Below are positions 54,818 through 63,031 of a stretch of DNA of 64,000 nt, piece by piece; position 1 is the first letter of the stretch, and every line of letters starts with the position of its first letter. Source of the stretch: Kaistella chaponensis (lineage in GTDB: Bacteria; Bacteroidota; Bacteroidia; Flavobacteriales; Weeksellaceae); contig NZ_FTOI01000014.1 in assembly GCF_900156725.1 (NCBI RefSeq), positions 1 to 64,000 of the forward strand. The letters run 5' to 3'. The translations under genes were made by a program, and so were the position numbers. Under the pieces are notes generated by a model that saw only the letters and a list, made by a program, of their open reading frames with translations, was not told where the DNA came from and ran no database searches.

Positions 54818-55900
54818 ATGAAAAAATTAATTTTATCAGCCTCAATATTGGCTTTCGGAATTTTTAATGCGCAAGAAGCAACAGAAACTGCCGCGCCAAA
54901 AGTAACTTTTTCCGGTTACGCAGAAATCTTTTATTCCTATGATCTCAATCAACCCGACAATCACATTCGTCAACCATTTTTATATACATACAACCGTCAC
55001 AACGAATTTAATTTGAATTTAGGATTGGTAAAAGCGAACTATTCAACTGAAAATATGCGGGCAAACCTGGCTTTAATGGCCGGAACTTACGCCCAGGATA
55101 ATCTTTCAGCGGAACAGGACGCGCTAAAACTCATCAACGAAGCCAATATCGGTTTCAAAATTTCTAAAACTAAAAATATCTGGATCGACGCGGGAATTAT
55201 GCCGTCTCACATTGGTTGGGAAAGTGCCATTGGAAAAGACAATATGAATTTGACCCGAAGTTTAGCCGCCGAAAATTCCCCTTATTTTGAAACAGGTGCA
55301 AAAATTTCTTATACCTCAGATAACGGACAGTTATTTTTGAGCGGTTTGGTTTTAAACGGTTGGCAAAGAATTGCACGTGTAGAAGGAAATCAGACTTTGG
55401 CTTTCGGGCATCAGATCACCTATAAATTTTCGGATGATTTCAGCTTAAACAGCAGTTCTTTTGTCGGAAATGATAAACCGACGGAGGAGAAAAAAATGCG
55501 CTATTTTCATGATTTATACGCTAACTTTAATCTCGGAGAAAAATGGTCCGGAATTGCAGGTTTCGACGTTGGAGCCGAACAAAATGCGAAAGGAAGCGAA
55601 AAATATAATGTTTGGTATTCTCCCAATCTATTGTTGAGATATTCCATTAATGATCAAACAAAAATCGGTGGAAGAGTAGAGTATTACAACGATGAAAAAG
55701 GCGTGATCATCGGAACTTCAACACCAAACGGATTTCAAACTTTTGGGTATTCTTTGAATGTGGATCATGAAATTCATAAAAATATTTTATGGCGAACGGA
55801 AGCCAGAGGTTTTTCTTCAAAAGATGCGATCTTTATGAAAGACAACATGGAGAAAAGTAAAAACTTCTTTATCACCACAAGTCTTTCTGCCTGGTTTTGA
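54818..55900 (+). CDS. OmpL-like outer-membrane porin (beta-barrel porin-2 type)
   Basis: A 360-residue barrel protein. Signal peptide (MKKLILSASILAFGIFNAQ), then alternating beta strands; the segments TFSGYAEIFYSYDLNQPDN, WIDAGIMPSHIGWESAIG and SPYFETGAKISYTS are typical of the Bacteroidetes bbp2 porin family. C-terminal aromatic (AWF), as for many barrels. Its position within the kdp cluster suggests it brings K+ or small solutes across the outer membrane, which is an inference. Confidence 0.85.
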   Translation: MKKLILSASILAFGIFNAQEATETAAPKVTFSGYAEIFYSYDLNQPDNHIRQPFLYTYNRHNEFNLNLGLVKANYSTENMRANLALMAGTYAQDNLSAEQDALKLINEANIGFKISKTKNIWIDAGIMPSHIGWESAIGKDNMNLTRSLAAENSPYFETGAKISYTSDNGQLFLSGLVLNGWQRIARVEGNQTLAFGHQITYKFSDDFSLNSSSFVGNDKPTEEKKMRYFHDLYANFNLGEKWSGIAGFDVGAEQNAKGSEKYNVWYSPNLLLRYSINDQTKIGGRVEYYNDEKGVIIGTSTPNGFQTFGYSLNVDHEIHKNILWRTEARGFSSKDAIFMKDNMEKSKNFFITTSLSAWF

Positions 55901-55912
55901 AACTGAATTTAT

Positions 55913-56055
55913 AAACCACAAAGTCACAAAGATTTGATTTACTAAAAAATAGAAAGTAAAAATTAAACTGCAGCAATGAAAATCGACAGATTTTCTATTT
56001 TGTGAACTTGAATTTCAACTCTTAAAGCATTTAACTTTTGTGACTTTGTGGTTAA
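55913..56055. repeat. Palindromic intergenic repeat, CCACAAAGTCACAAA family, copy 2
   Basis: AAACCACAAAGTCACAAAG (55913-55931) and CTTTTGTGACTTTGTGGTT (56035-56053) are inverse copies with one extra T. The spacing (about 100 bases) and arms match copy 1 at 3093-3240. Confidence 0.75.
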
Positions 56056-56070
56056 AAAAAGTTACAACAT

Positions 56071-56091
56071 GTTCCTCAAATAATTTAAATA
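56071..56091 (+). promoter_or_regulatory. Half site resembling the kdp palindrome
   Basis: GTTCCTCAAATAATTTAAATA shares TTCCTCAA and ATTTAAATA with the 30-bp palindrome upstream of the kdp peptides, with one extra base between. It lies 16 bases before the kdpD-like ATG. The right half (GAGGAA) is not conserved. Confidence 0.45.
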
Positions 56092-56106
56092 GTAAAGTTT
56101 AAAACC

Positions 56107-57219
56107 ATGTCTTCAGCCGAACATTTCCTCGAACTTATTCAGAAATCCAAACGCGGAAAATTCAAGATCTACATTGGAATGAGCGCAGGTGTGGGAAAAA
56201 CCTACCGAATGTTGCAGGAAGCACACGCTGTGTTGGAGCATGGAATTGATATTAAAATCGGGTACATCGAACCGCATCTTCGTGCAGAAACGATTGCTTT
56301 GGTCGCTGGAATTCCCACCATTCCCAGAAAATCGATTTTCTACAAAGGGAAATATTTAGAAGAAATGGATGTTCGTGCCATCATCAATGATCATCCCGAA
56401 ATTGTGATCGTGGATGAATTGGCGCACACGAATGTGGAAGGAAGCACGAACAGAAAAAGATGGCAGGATGTTTTGGAAATTCTGGAAGCCGGAATCAATG
56501 TTATTAGTGCCATCAATATTCAGCACATCGAAAGTCTGAACGAAAGCGTTAAAAATATCATCGGAATTGAAGTCACAGAAAGAGTTCCCGATAAAATTCT
56601 GGCGCTTGCCGATGAGGTTGTGAATATCGATTTGACCGCAGATGAACTCATTTCCCGTTTGAAAGAAGGAAAAATTTATCCTCAGGATAAAATTGAAACC
56701 TCACTGAAAAACTTCTTTAAAAGCGATCATATTCTTCAATTGCGCGAGTTGGCTTTAAAGGAAGTTGCAACTCATGTGGAGAAAAAAGTAGAAACCGAAG
56801 TCACGAAATCGGTCCACACGCGTCCCGAAAAATTTCTTGCCTGTATCAGCAGCAACGAAAAAACAGCAAAAGCCGTCATTCGAAAAACCGCAAGATTGGC
56901 GAGTTATTACAACAGCAGATGGACGGTTTTATACGTGCAGATTCCGAAAGAAAATCCAGATAAAATTGCTTTGGATAAGCAAAGATTTCTGATCAATAAT
57001 TTAAATTTTGCACAGGAAATGGGCGCTCAAGTGGTGAAGAAAACGGGTAACTCGATTTCCGGGGCGATTCTCGATTTTGTTCAGGAGAATAAAATAACCA
57101 CGGTCTGTATCGGGAAACCGCATCATAATTTTTTTCAGCAGTTTTTCCGCCTCAATTGGTTTCATAACTTTGTCAATGTGATGATGAATGAAAAGGTGGA
57201 TATCATTATTCTGTCTTAA
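56107..57219 (+). CDS. KdpD-like protein without histidine kinase (KdpD + USP domains)
   Basis: A 370-residue cytoplasmic protein equal to the N-terminal part of KdpD. Walker-A-like GMSAGVGKT (24-32), Walker-B-like VIVDELAHTN (near 100), and a universal-stress-protein domain (about 240-370, LACISSNEKTAKAVIRKTAR to ISGAILDFVQENKITTVCIGKP). The four membrane helices, GAF and kinase domains of E. coli KdpD are absent and the frame ends cleanly. A separate histidine kinase gene follows 64 bases later, so sensing and kinase functions appear to be on two proteins. Confidence 0.9.
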   Translation: MSSAEHFLELIQKSKRGKFKIYIGMSAGVGKTYRMLQEAHAVLEHGIDIKIGYIEPHLRAETIALVAGIPTIPRKSIFYKGKYLEEMDVRAIINDHPEIVIVDELAHTNVEGSTNRKRWQDVLEILEAGINVISAINIQHIESLNESVKNIIGIEVTERVPDKILALADEVVNIDLTADELISRLKEGKIYPQDKIETSLKNFFKSDHILQLRELALKEVATHVEKKVETEVTKSVHTRPEKFLACISSNEKTAKAVIRKTARLASYYNSRWTVLYVQIPKENPDKIALDKQRFLINNLNFAQEMGAQVVKKTGNSISGAILDFVQENKITTVCIGKPHHNFFQQFFRLNWFHNFVNVMMNEKVDIIILS

Positions 57220-57283
57220 ATTTGTCTCTGTTATTTTTAAAAAAAATGTATCAAAATTATTTTTCTGATTTAATTTCTTCCGC

Positions 57284-58993
57284 ATGAAAATTAAAACCAA
57301 ACTGACGCTCGGTGTCGGACTTTTATTCCTAATGATCGTTCTGCTTTCCGTCGTAAGTGCCATCAATATTTATAAACAAAAATCGGATACCGAAAAAATT
57401 CTAATCGCCAATTACAACTCTTTGGAATATTCCAAAAACATGATGTTGGCTTTGGATAAAATTGCCGAAGACAGTACGCAAACTGAAATCTTTAAAAATA
57501 ATTTAGTTTTAGAAGGTAAAAATCTTACGGAAATTGGCGAAGCTGACGCGTACCAAAGTTTAAGAACCCATTTTCAAAATTTTCAGCAAAACCCGAATTC
57601 TGAAACCGAAAAACTCATCCGAAATGATTTGGTAGAAGTGATGCGATTGAATATGAGTGCGATTGTGCAGAAAAGTGATACTGCGATTGCAACCTCGCAA
57701 TCCGCGACAACTTGGGTGATTTCTTTGGGAAGTGTGTGTTTTTTAATAGCGTTTACGTTGCTTTTTAATTTGCCTGGAAATATTTCCCGTCCGATCCGGG
57801 AATTGACCGAAAGTATCAAACAGATCGCGAATAAAAATTACCACGAACGCATTCATTTTAAAGGAAGCACAGAATTTGAAGATCTCGCGAATTCCTTTAA
57901 TTCCATGGCGGAAAAACTGGAGGAATACCAAAGCAGCAGTTTGTCGAAACAGTTGATGGATAAAAAGCGCGTGGAAATGCTCATCGCCAATATGCACGAT
58001 CCGGTGATTGGTTTGGATGAAAATAATCAGATCAACTTTATTAATGAAGAAGCCCTGAAAATTTCGGGATTGATCCGGGAAGATCTGGTGGGAAAAACCG
58101 CTTCAGAGATCGCGGTAAATAATGATCTGTTGCGGGAATTGCTTCGAAATGCTTCTCTGGAAGAAAAATCAGAAGCTCCGATGAAAATTTTTGCCGATCA
58201 AAAAGAAAGTTATTTCGAACAGGAAATTATTCCGATCAGTATTATTCCAACCGGAGAAACCACGAAAAAAGACGCGGGAAAAGTCATCTTGTTAAGAAAT
58301 GTTACGGCTCATAAAGAACTCGATTTTGCGAAAACCAACTTTATCGCGACCGTCTCTCACGAATTAAAAACCCCGATTTCCTCCATGAAAATGGGAACGC
58401 AATTGCTCAAAAATGAAAAATTTGGAACATTGAATGAGCAGCAAAAAGAACTCCTCAAAAGCATCGACGAAGATGGCGACCGATTATTGAATATCACGGG
58501 AGAACTCTTGAATTTATCTCAGGCTGAAAGTGGAAATATCCGCTTAAATATTCAGGATTGCAAGGTTTCTGAGTTGGTCAAAAAAGCCGTTTCCAATAAT
58601 CTCATTGTTGCAGAAAATAAAGAAATCCAGATCGAAACTGAGATTAATAATGAAGAAAATTCAACCATTAAAGCAGATTTTGATAAAACAGTTTGGGTGC
58701 TCAATAATTTTCTAACCAATGCCATCAAACATTCTGAAGTTGGAAAAAAAATCATCATTAAAACCGAAAATATTTCCGATCAAATTAAATTTTCTGTACA
58801 GGATTTTGGAAAAGGAATCGATTCGAAATACCATTCCAAAGTTTTTGACCGCTACTTTCAGGTGCCCGAAGATTTTCAGAACGGAACCGGTTTAGGTTTG
58901 GCGATCAGCAAAAATTTCATCGAAAAGCAAGGCGGCGAAATCGGTCTAGAAAGCAAACCGAACGAAGGAAGTACTTTCTGGATGATTTTATAA
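57284..58993 (+). CDS. Sensor histidine kinase with HAMP and PAS domains
   Basis: A 569-residue membrane kinase. Two helices (about 8-30 and 144-165) flank an extracytoplasmic helical sensor; HAMP (about 166-220), PAS (about 230-340), HisKA with His359 in FIATVSHELKTPISS, and HATPase with NNFLTNAIKHS, DFGKGID and GTGLGLAIS. Its place next to the KdpD-like gene, and the kinase-less receiver gene at the other end of the cluster, make it the probable partner of the NtrC-type regulator. Confidence 0.92.
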   Translation: MKIKTKLTLGVGLLFLMIVLLSVVSAINIYKQKSDTEKILIANYNSLEYSKNMMLALDKIAEDSTQTEIFKNNLVLEGKNLTEIGEADAYQSLRTHFQNFQQNPNSETEKLIRNDLVEVMRLNMSAIVQKSDTAIATSQSATTWVISLGSVCFLIAFTLLFNLPGNISRPIRELTESIKQIANKNYHERIHFKGSTEFEDLANSFNSMAEKLEEYQSSSLSKQLMDKKRVEMLIANMHDPVIGLDENNQINFINEEALKISGLIREDLVGKTASEIAVNNDLLRELLRNASLEEKSEAPMKIFADQKESYFEQEIIPISIIPTGETTKKDAGKVILLRNVTAHKELDFAKTNFIATVSHELKTPISSMKMGTQLLKNEKFGTLNEQQKELLKSIDEDGDRLLNITGELLNLSQAESGNIRLNIQDCKVSELVKKAVSNNLIVAENKEIQIETEINNEENSTIKADFDKTVWVLNNFLTNAIKHSEVGKKIIIKTENISDQIKFSVQDFGKGIDSKYHSKVFDRYFQVPEDFQNGTGLGLAISKNFIEKQGGEIGLESKPNEGSTFWMIL

Positions 58994-58994
58994 G

Positions 58995-59819
58995 CTACTT
59001 TTTATTTTTTTGCATGAAATCTACAATTTCCGTTGATCGTTTATTCCACGGAAAGAAATATTGCAGAACCATTGGAATATGACCTTTATTAATAATGATT
59101 GGCTTTACTTTCGGCTGAAATTCATTCAATTTCGTAACAAAATGTTCGTTGGCTGTTTTAATCGATTGATAGGTTTTGGAACCGACATAAATTAAAAACG
59201 GAGGCGAATTTTGATCCAGAAAATGAATGGGTGAAGCTTGATACCAGTTTTTCGGATCGTTGCTCCAAGTCGTCAAATAATCATCTTCAGAAGTGGGCGG
59301 ATTTTTTTCCAGATAATCTTTCATGTCAATTCCGGCCGCATCATTGAGAATAATTCCGGAAATCGATTTTGTGTCGATGCCAAATTTAGGGTTCAAAACT
59401 GCATTCGCAACCAATTGTCCACCCGCAGAATGTCCCGTCACGAAAAGATTTTTTGCATCACCATTGTAATTTTGGATATTTTTTTGAACCCATTTTAGGG
59501 CCTCCGAAATTTCCCTTGTCATTTCATCAACATTCGCTTTTGGACTCAAAGTATAAGATGGAATGACGGTGATCACGTCTTTTTTTGAAAAATTTCGACC
59601 GAAAAATCCGTAGGTATTTTTATCGCCGCTGTTCCAGTTTCCACCATGGACAAAGACCAAAACGGGAAGTTTTTTGTTTTCAGAATACTTCGGAACAAAA
59701 ATATTGAGCTTCAAATCTTCTTTGTTTTTGGAGTGTCCGTAAACAACATCTTTATGTTTCATAGAGGTACAACTCATCATCATTAAAATTCCGAATCCAA
59801 GGTAAATAATTTTTTGCAT
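58995..59819 (-). CDS. Alpha/beta hydrolase lipoprotein (esterase)
   Basis: A 274-residue hydrolase with a lipoprotein signal (lipobox near MMMSC, Cys16 or so). Oxyanion loop VFVHGGNWNSGD (about 54-65), nucleophile Ser131 in VTGHSAGGQ, and a late His in NKGHIPMVL. It resembles the BD-FAE/esterase-lipase group acting on small esters or peptides. It is convergent with the kinase gene; only one base separates the two stops. Confidence 0.88.
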   Translation of the reverse strand: MQKIIYLGFGILMMMSCTSMKHKDVVYGHSKNKEDLKLNIFVPKYSENKKLPVLVFVHGGNWNSGDKNTYGFFGRNFSKKDVITVIPSYTLSPKANVDEMTREISEALKWVQKNIQNYNGDAKNLFVTGHSAGGQLVANAVLNPKFGIDTKSISGIILNDAAGIDMKDYLEKNPPTSEDDYLTTWSNDPKNWYQASPIHFLDQNSPPFLIYVGSKTYQSIKTANEHFVTKLNEFQPKVKPIIINKGHIPMVLQYFFPWNKRSTEIVDFMQKNKK

Positions 59820-59933
59820 GTTTAAAAATACGAGATTTATTGCGACTTGGTTCTGTGAATGGTGATTAATTTAATGATAGAAAACAAAAAAGCCACGAAA
59901 AAATCGCAGCTTTTAGTTCTTATTAATGTTAAA

Positions 59934-60434
59934 TTAATGAGCTTCGTGCCCATCAATTCCATGAGCGTGACCATGATCCAATTCCTCTTCCGTTGCAGGA
60001 CGGGTTGATTGTACTTCCAGATCAAAATGCAAAGTTTTTCCAGCCATTGGATGGTTCAGATCTACCACTACAAATTCTGGAGTAATTTCCAGAACCATAG
60101 CGTTTACATGATTTCCTTGTCCATCTTGCAAGGGTAAAATTGCGCCGATTGGAGGCATTCCGGATTCTTCAAACATTTCTACGGGTAATTCCGTTTTTGC
60201 GTTGTCGTCTCTGTCGCCGTAACCGTCTTCTGGAACGATGGTGAAAGATTTTTTATCTCCTGCAACCATTCCAAGAAGTTGTTCTTCAAATTTCGGCAAC
60301 ATCATTCCAACACCATATAAAAAAGTGAAAGGTTGATCAGCAGTTGTTTGTTCTACGAACGTTTTTTCACCGTTTTCTTCGATTTGATTTAGCGTGTATT
60401 GTAACGCTACTACGTGATTTTTGTCTATTGTCAT
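59934..60434 (-). CDS. FKBP-type peptidyl-prolyl isomerase, SlyD-like
   Basis: A 166-residue cytoplasmic isomerase/chaperone. FKBP half (LQYTLNQIEENGEKTFVEQT), the IF insertion (about 70-125, PEDGYGDRDDNAKTELP) and the closing DLNHPMAGKTLHFDLEV are typical of SlyD. A short His-rich tail (HGHAHGIDGHEAH) could bind nickel or other metals, as in E. coli SlyD. A TACCTTTG -7 element lies at 60520-60527 (minus), giving a leader of about 80 bases. Confidence 0.92.
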   Translation of the reverse strand: MTIDKNHVVALQYTLNQIEENGEKTFVEQTTADQPFTFLYGVGMMLPKFEEQLLGMVAGDKKSFTIVPEDGYGDRDDNAKTELPVEMFEESGMPPIGAILPLQDGQGNHVNAMVLEITPEFVVVDLNHPMAGKTLHFDLEVQSTRPATEEELDHGHAHGIDGHEAH

Positions 60435-60519
60435 GACCGTAATGTTATGGAGGATTTCTACATGCTCCTATTAAAATTGTAAATGATAAGGCTTCATTTT
60501 ACCTTAATCTGATTGGATG

Positions 60520-60527
60520 CAAAGGTA
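60520..60527 (-). promoter_or_regulatory. Candidate -7 element of the slyD-like gene
   Basis: On the minus strand TACCTTTG matches TAnnTTTG. The start codon is 86 bases downstream. Confidence 0.45.
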
Positions 60528-60557
60528 ATATTTTCAATTTATTTGGGAAAACTTCTG

Positions 60558-62675
60558 TTAATCACTTGTAAGGTCGGGAATACAATCAGGTGTTAATTTT
60601 AAAACGCCTTCTGATAAACTTTCCGGATGTTCTGTAAAACCTTTCAGTTTCGAAGATTTCCCTTTCATGATCAAATCCTGAATTTGTTTTTCGGTGAGTT
60701 TTTTGCCGAAAACGATAAATGGAATTTTAAATCCGCAACCTTTAAAATTAGAACAACCGATCGCGGTTTTACCTTTCATTAGCTTGCTTTCTTTGCATTT
60801 CGGGCATTGTGTTTCTTCCCAAATTATCGCTAAAATTTTTCGCGGAACGGCTTCTTTTTTTTCTTTGGTTTGAATTTCTTCCTGAATCGAAATGACCTGT
60901 GCTTTTTCGTTGATGACGTTTCGGGTTAAATTCGTCACCATCGTGATCAGTTCTTCCTTAAATTGAGAAGCATCATATTCTCCACGCTCAATTTTTCGGA
61001 GTTTAAATTCCCATTCTCCCGTTAATTCCGGACTTTTCAGCAATTCATCCTGAATCACATCGATGAGTTGAATTCCGGTTGAAGTGGCCAAAATATTTTT
61101 TTTCTTGCGCTCAATATAATTTCTTTTGAAAAGCGTTTCGATGATATTTGCACGCGTGGAAGGTCTTCCAATGCCGTTATTTTTCATCATTTCCCGCAGT
61201 TCTTCATCATCGACTTGTTTTCCTGCAGTTTCCATCGCGCGAAGTAAAGTTGCTTCGGTATAAGGTTTTGGCGGACTGGTTTTTCCCTGATGAATTAAAG
61301 GTTTATGCGGTCCTTTTTCGCCGGCTTTAAATTCGGGAATGGTTTGTTCTTCGTCTTTTTCCTTTTTTTCGGGTTCCTCTTTTTTGTCTTTTACATACAG
61401 TTCACGCCATCCTAATTCTAAAATCTGACGCCCCGAAGCTTTAAAAGGAATCGTTCCAACTTGTCCTTCCACCAAAGTATTGGAAATTTTACATTCCGGA
61501 TAAAAAACGGCGATAAACCTTTTTGCCACCAAATCATAAATGAGTTTTTCTTCTCTGCTTAAACTGGAAGAAGGCGGAATTTCGGTCGGAATAATCGCGT
61601 GGTGATCGGTTACTTTCGCATCATCAAAAACGGTTTTCGATTTCGGAATGGGTTGAGACAAAAGAGGTGCGGTAAATTCCCGGTAAAAATTCATGCTTTG
61701 AAGAATTCCGGCAATTTTCGGATGCAGACTTTCCGAGAGGTAAGTGGTATCAACACGCGGATAAGTCGTATGTTTTTTCTCGTATAAACTTTGAATATAT
61801 TTGAGCGTATTCTCTGCGGAGTATCCAAATTTTCTGTTGGCTTCTACCTGTAAAGCGGTCAAATCAAAAAGTCGGGGGTTTTTCTCTTTTCCTTCTTTAA
61901 TTTCAAAAGAAATGATTTCGAAAAGGTTTTGCTTTAAATATTCCAATCCTTTTTCGGCTTTTTCTTTAGTCTTTAGACGGTCGATTGCGGCCGTGAAAAG
62001 AACGTCGCGGTAATTGGTTTTCAATTCCCAGTATTCTTCTGTGGAAAAAGCGTCAATTTCTTTTTGTCTTTGAACCAACATCGCTAAAGTCGGTGTTTGA
62101 ACCCGACCGATCGAAAGTACCGTTTTATTTCCGCCAAATTTTTTCGTGAATAATCGCGTCGCATTGATTCCTAAAAGCCAGTCGCCAATTGCTCTTGCAT
62201 TTCCTGCCAAATAAAGATTTTGATAATCTTCTGCAGGTTTTAAGTTTGCAAAACCTTCTTTGATGGCTTCTTCGGTCAAAGAGGAGATCCAAAGTCTTTT
62301 CATGGGTTTTTTGCATTTCGCTTTTTGCAAAACCCAGCGTTGAATAAGTTCGCCTTCTTGTCCTGCATCACCACAATTAATCACTTCATCACAATCGGTA
62401 ACTAATTTTTCTATCGTATGAAACTGCTTTTCAACTCCAGGATTGGTAATGAGTTTGATCCCAAAAGGATCGGGAATAATGGGAAGATTAAAAAGTGCCC
62501 AAGATTTTAAATGTGCGCCATAATCATGTGGTTCTTTCAGCGTACAAAAATGTCCAAAAGTCCAGGTTACCCAATAACCGTTTCCTTCAAAATAGCCCTG
62601 TTTTGGTATATCTGCACCTAAAACTTTGGCAATATCTCGGGCAACACTTGGCTTTTCGGCAATACATAATTTCAT
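60558..62675 (-). CDS. topB: DNA topoisomerase III (type IA)
   Basis: A 705-residue type IA topoisomerase. Toprim start (CIAEKPSVARDIAKVLG, 3-19) and NCGDAGQEGELIQRWV; catalytic Tyr about 305 in HTTYPRVDTTYLSES; the RPSTRANIIETLF motif; a Cys-rich zinc-ribbon end (CPKCKESKLMKGKTAIGCSN) followed by the C-terminal topo domain. It resolves single-stranded links and hemicatenanes. Chromosomal copy; no plasmid-type genes beside it. Confidence 0.95.
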   Translation of the reverse strand: MKLCIAEKPSVARDIAKVLGADIPKQGYFEGNGYWVTWTFGHFCTLKEPHDYGAHLKSWALFNLPIIPDPFGIKLITNPGVEKQFHTIEKLVTDCDEVINCGDAGQEGELIQRWVLQKAKCKKPMKRLWISSLTEEAIKEGFANLKPAEDYQNLYLAGNARAIGDWLLGINATRLFTKKFGGNKTVLSIGRVQTPTLAMLVQRQKEIDAFSTEEYWELKTNYRDVLFTAAIDRLKTKEKAEKGLEYLKQNLFEIISFEIKEGKEKNPRLFDLTALQVEANRKFGYSAENTLKYIQSLYEKKHTTYPRVDTTYLSESLHPKIAGILQSMNFYREFTAPLLSQPIPKSKTVFDDAKVTDHHAIIPTEIPPSSSLSREEKLIYDLVAKRFIAVFYPECKISNTLVEGQVGTIPFKASGRQILELGWRELYVKDKKEEPEKKEKDEEQTIPEFKAGEKGPHKPLIHQGKTSPPKPYTEATLLRAMETAGKQVDDEELREMMKNNGIGRPSTRANIIETLFKRNYIERKKKNILATSTGIQLIDVIQDELLKSPELTGEWEFKLRKIERGEYDASQFKEELITMVTNLTRNVINEKAQVISIQEEIQTKEKKEAVPRKILAIIWEETQCPKCKESKLMKGKTAIGCSNFKGCGFKIPFIVFGKKLTEKQIQDLIMKGKSSKLKGFTEHPESLSEGVLKLTPDCIPDLTSD

Positions 62676-63031
62676 AATTCAGCTTCATTTTTTGGGACGA
62701 TTGCAAATTTCAGTAATTTTTTCTAAACAATGGCCTGAAAACCGACGAAAAGAATTGTGGTGTAATTCCAAAAGAGACCAGAGGATTTTGGCGTTGTGAG
62801 CGTAAATAAAGTTGGGCAGTACGAAGATTAATACTTTTTTTAGAAAAAAATCTACAACATTGAGATTTATATCGAAGTATATATAGATATTTTGTGGAAT
62901 GATGTCGGTATTTTTGCAGTCAGTTTTTTTTGACAATTTATCTGACAATTAAATTATATGGAATTCATTCATTCAAAAACTGCGTCGTTTTATTTGTGTT
63001 GTCTGTAAAATAGTTTTAAATATGTGCTCTT
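62676..63031. other. Intergenic space between topB and the broken right-edge gene
   Basis: A 356-base A/T-rich stretch with no supported gene. TATTTTTG at 62909-62916 (plus) is a possible -7 element for the right-edge gene. A short direct repeat TGACAATTTATC/TGACAATTAAAT (about 62930-62953) is visible. Confidence 0.45.

Noticed and set aside
60558-62675. topB as a sign of a conjugative element
   Set aside because: No mobilisation, traG or integrase gene lies nearby; topoisomerase III is also a normal chromosomal gene.
62685-62948. Minus-strand open frame of 87 codons upstream of topB
   Set aside because: Composition is that of A/T-rich intergenic DNA, no motif or membrane pattern is convincing, and a plus-strand promoter-like element lies inside it.
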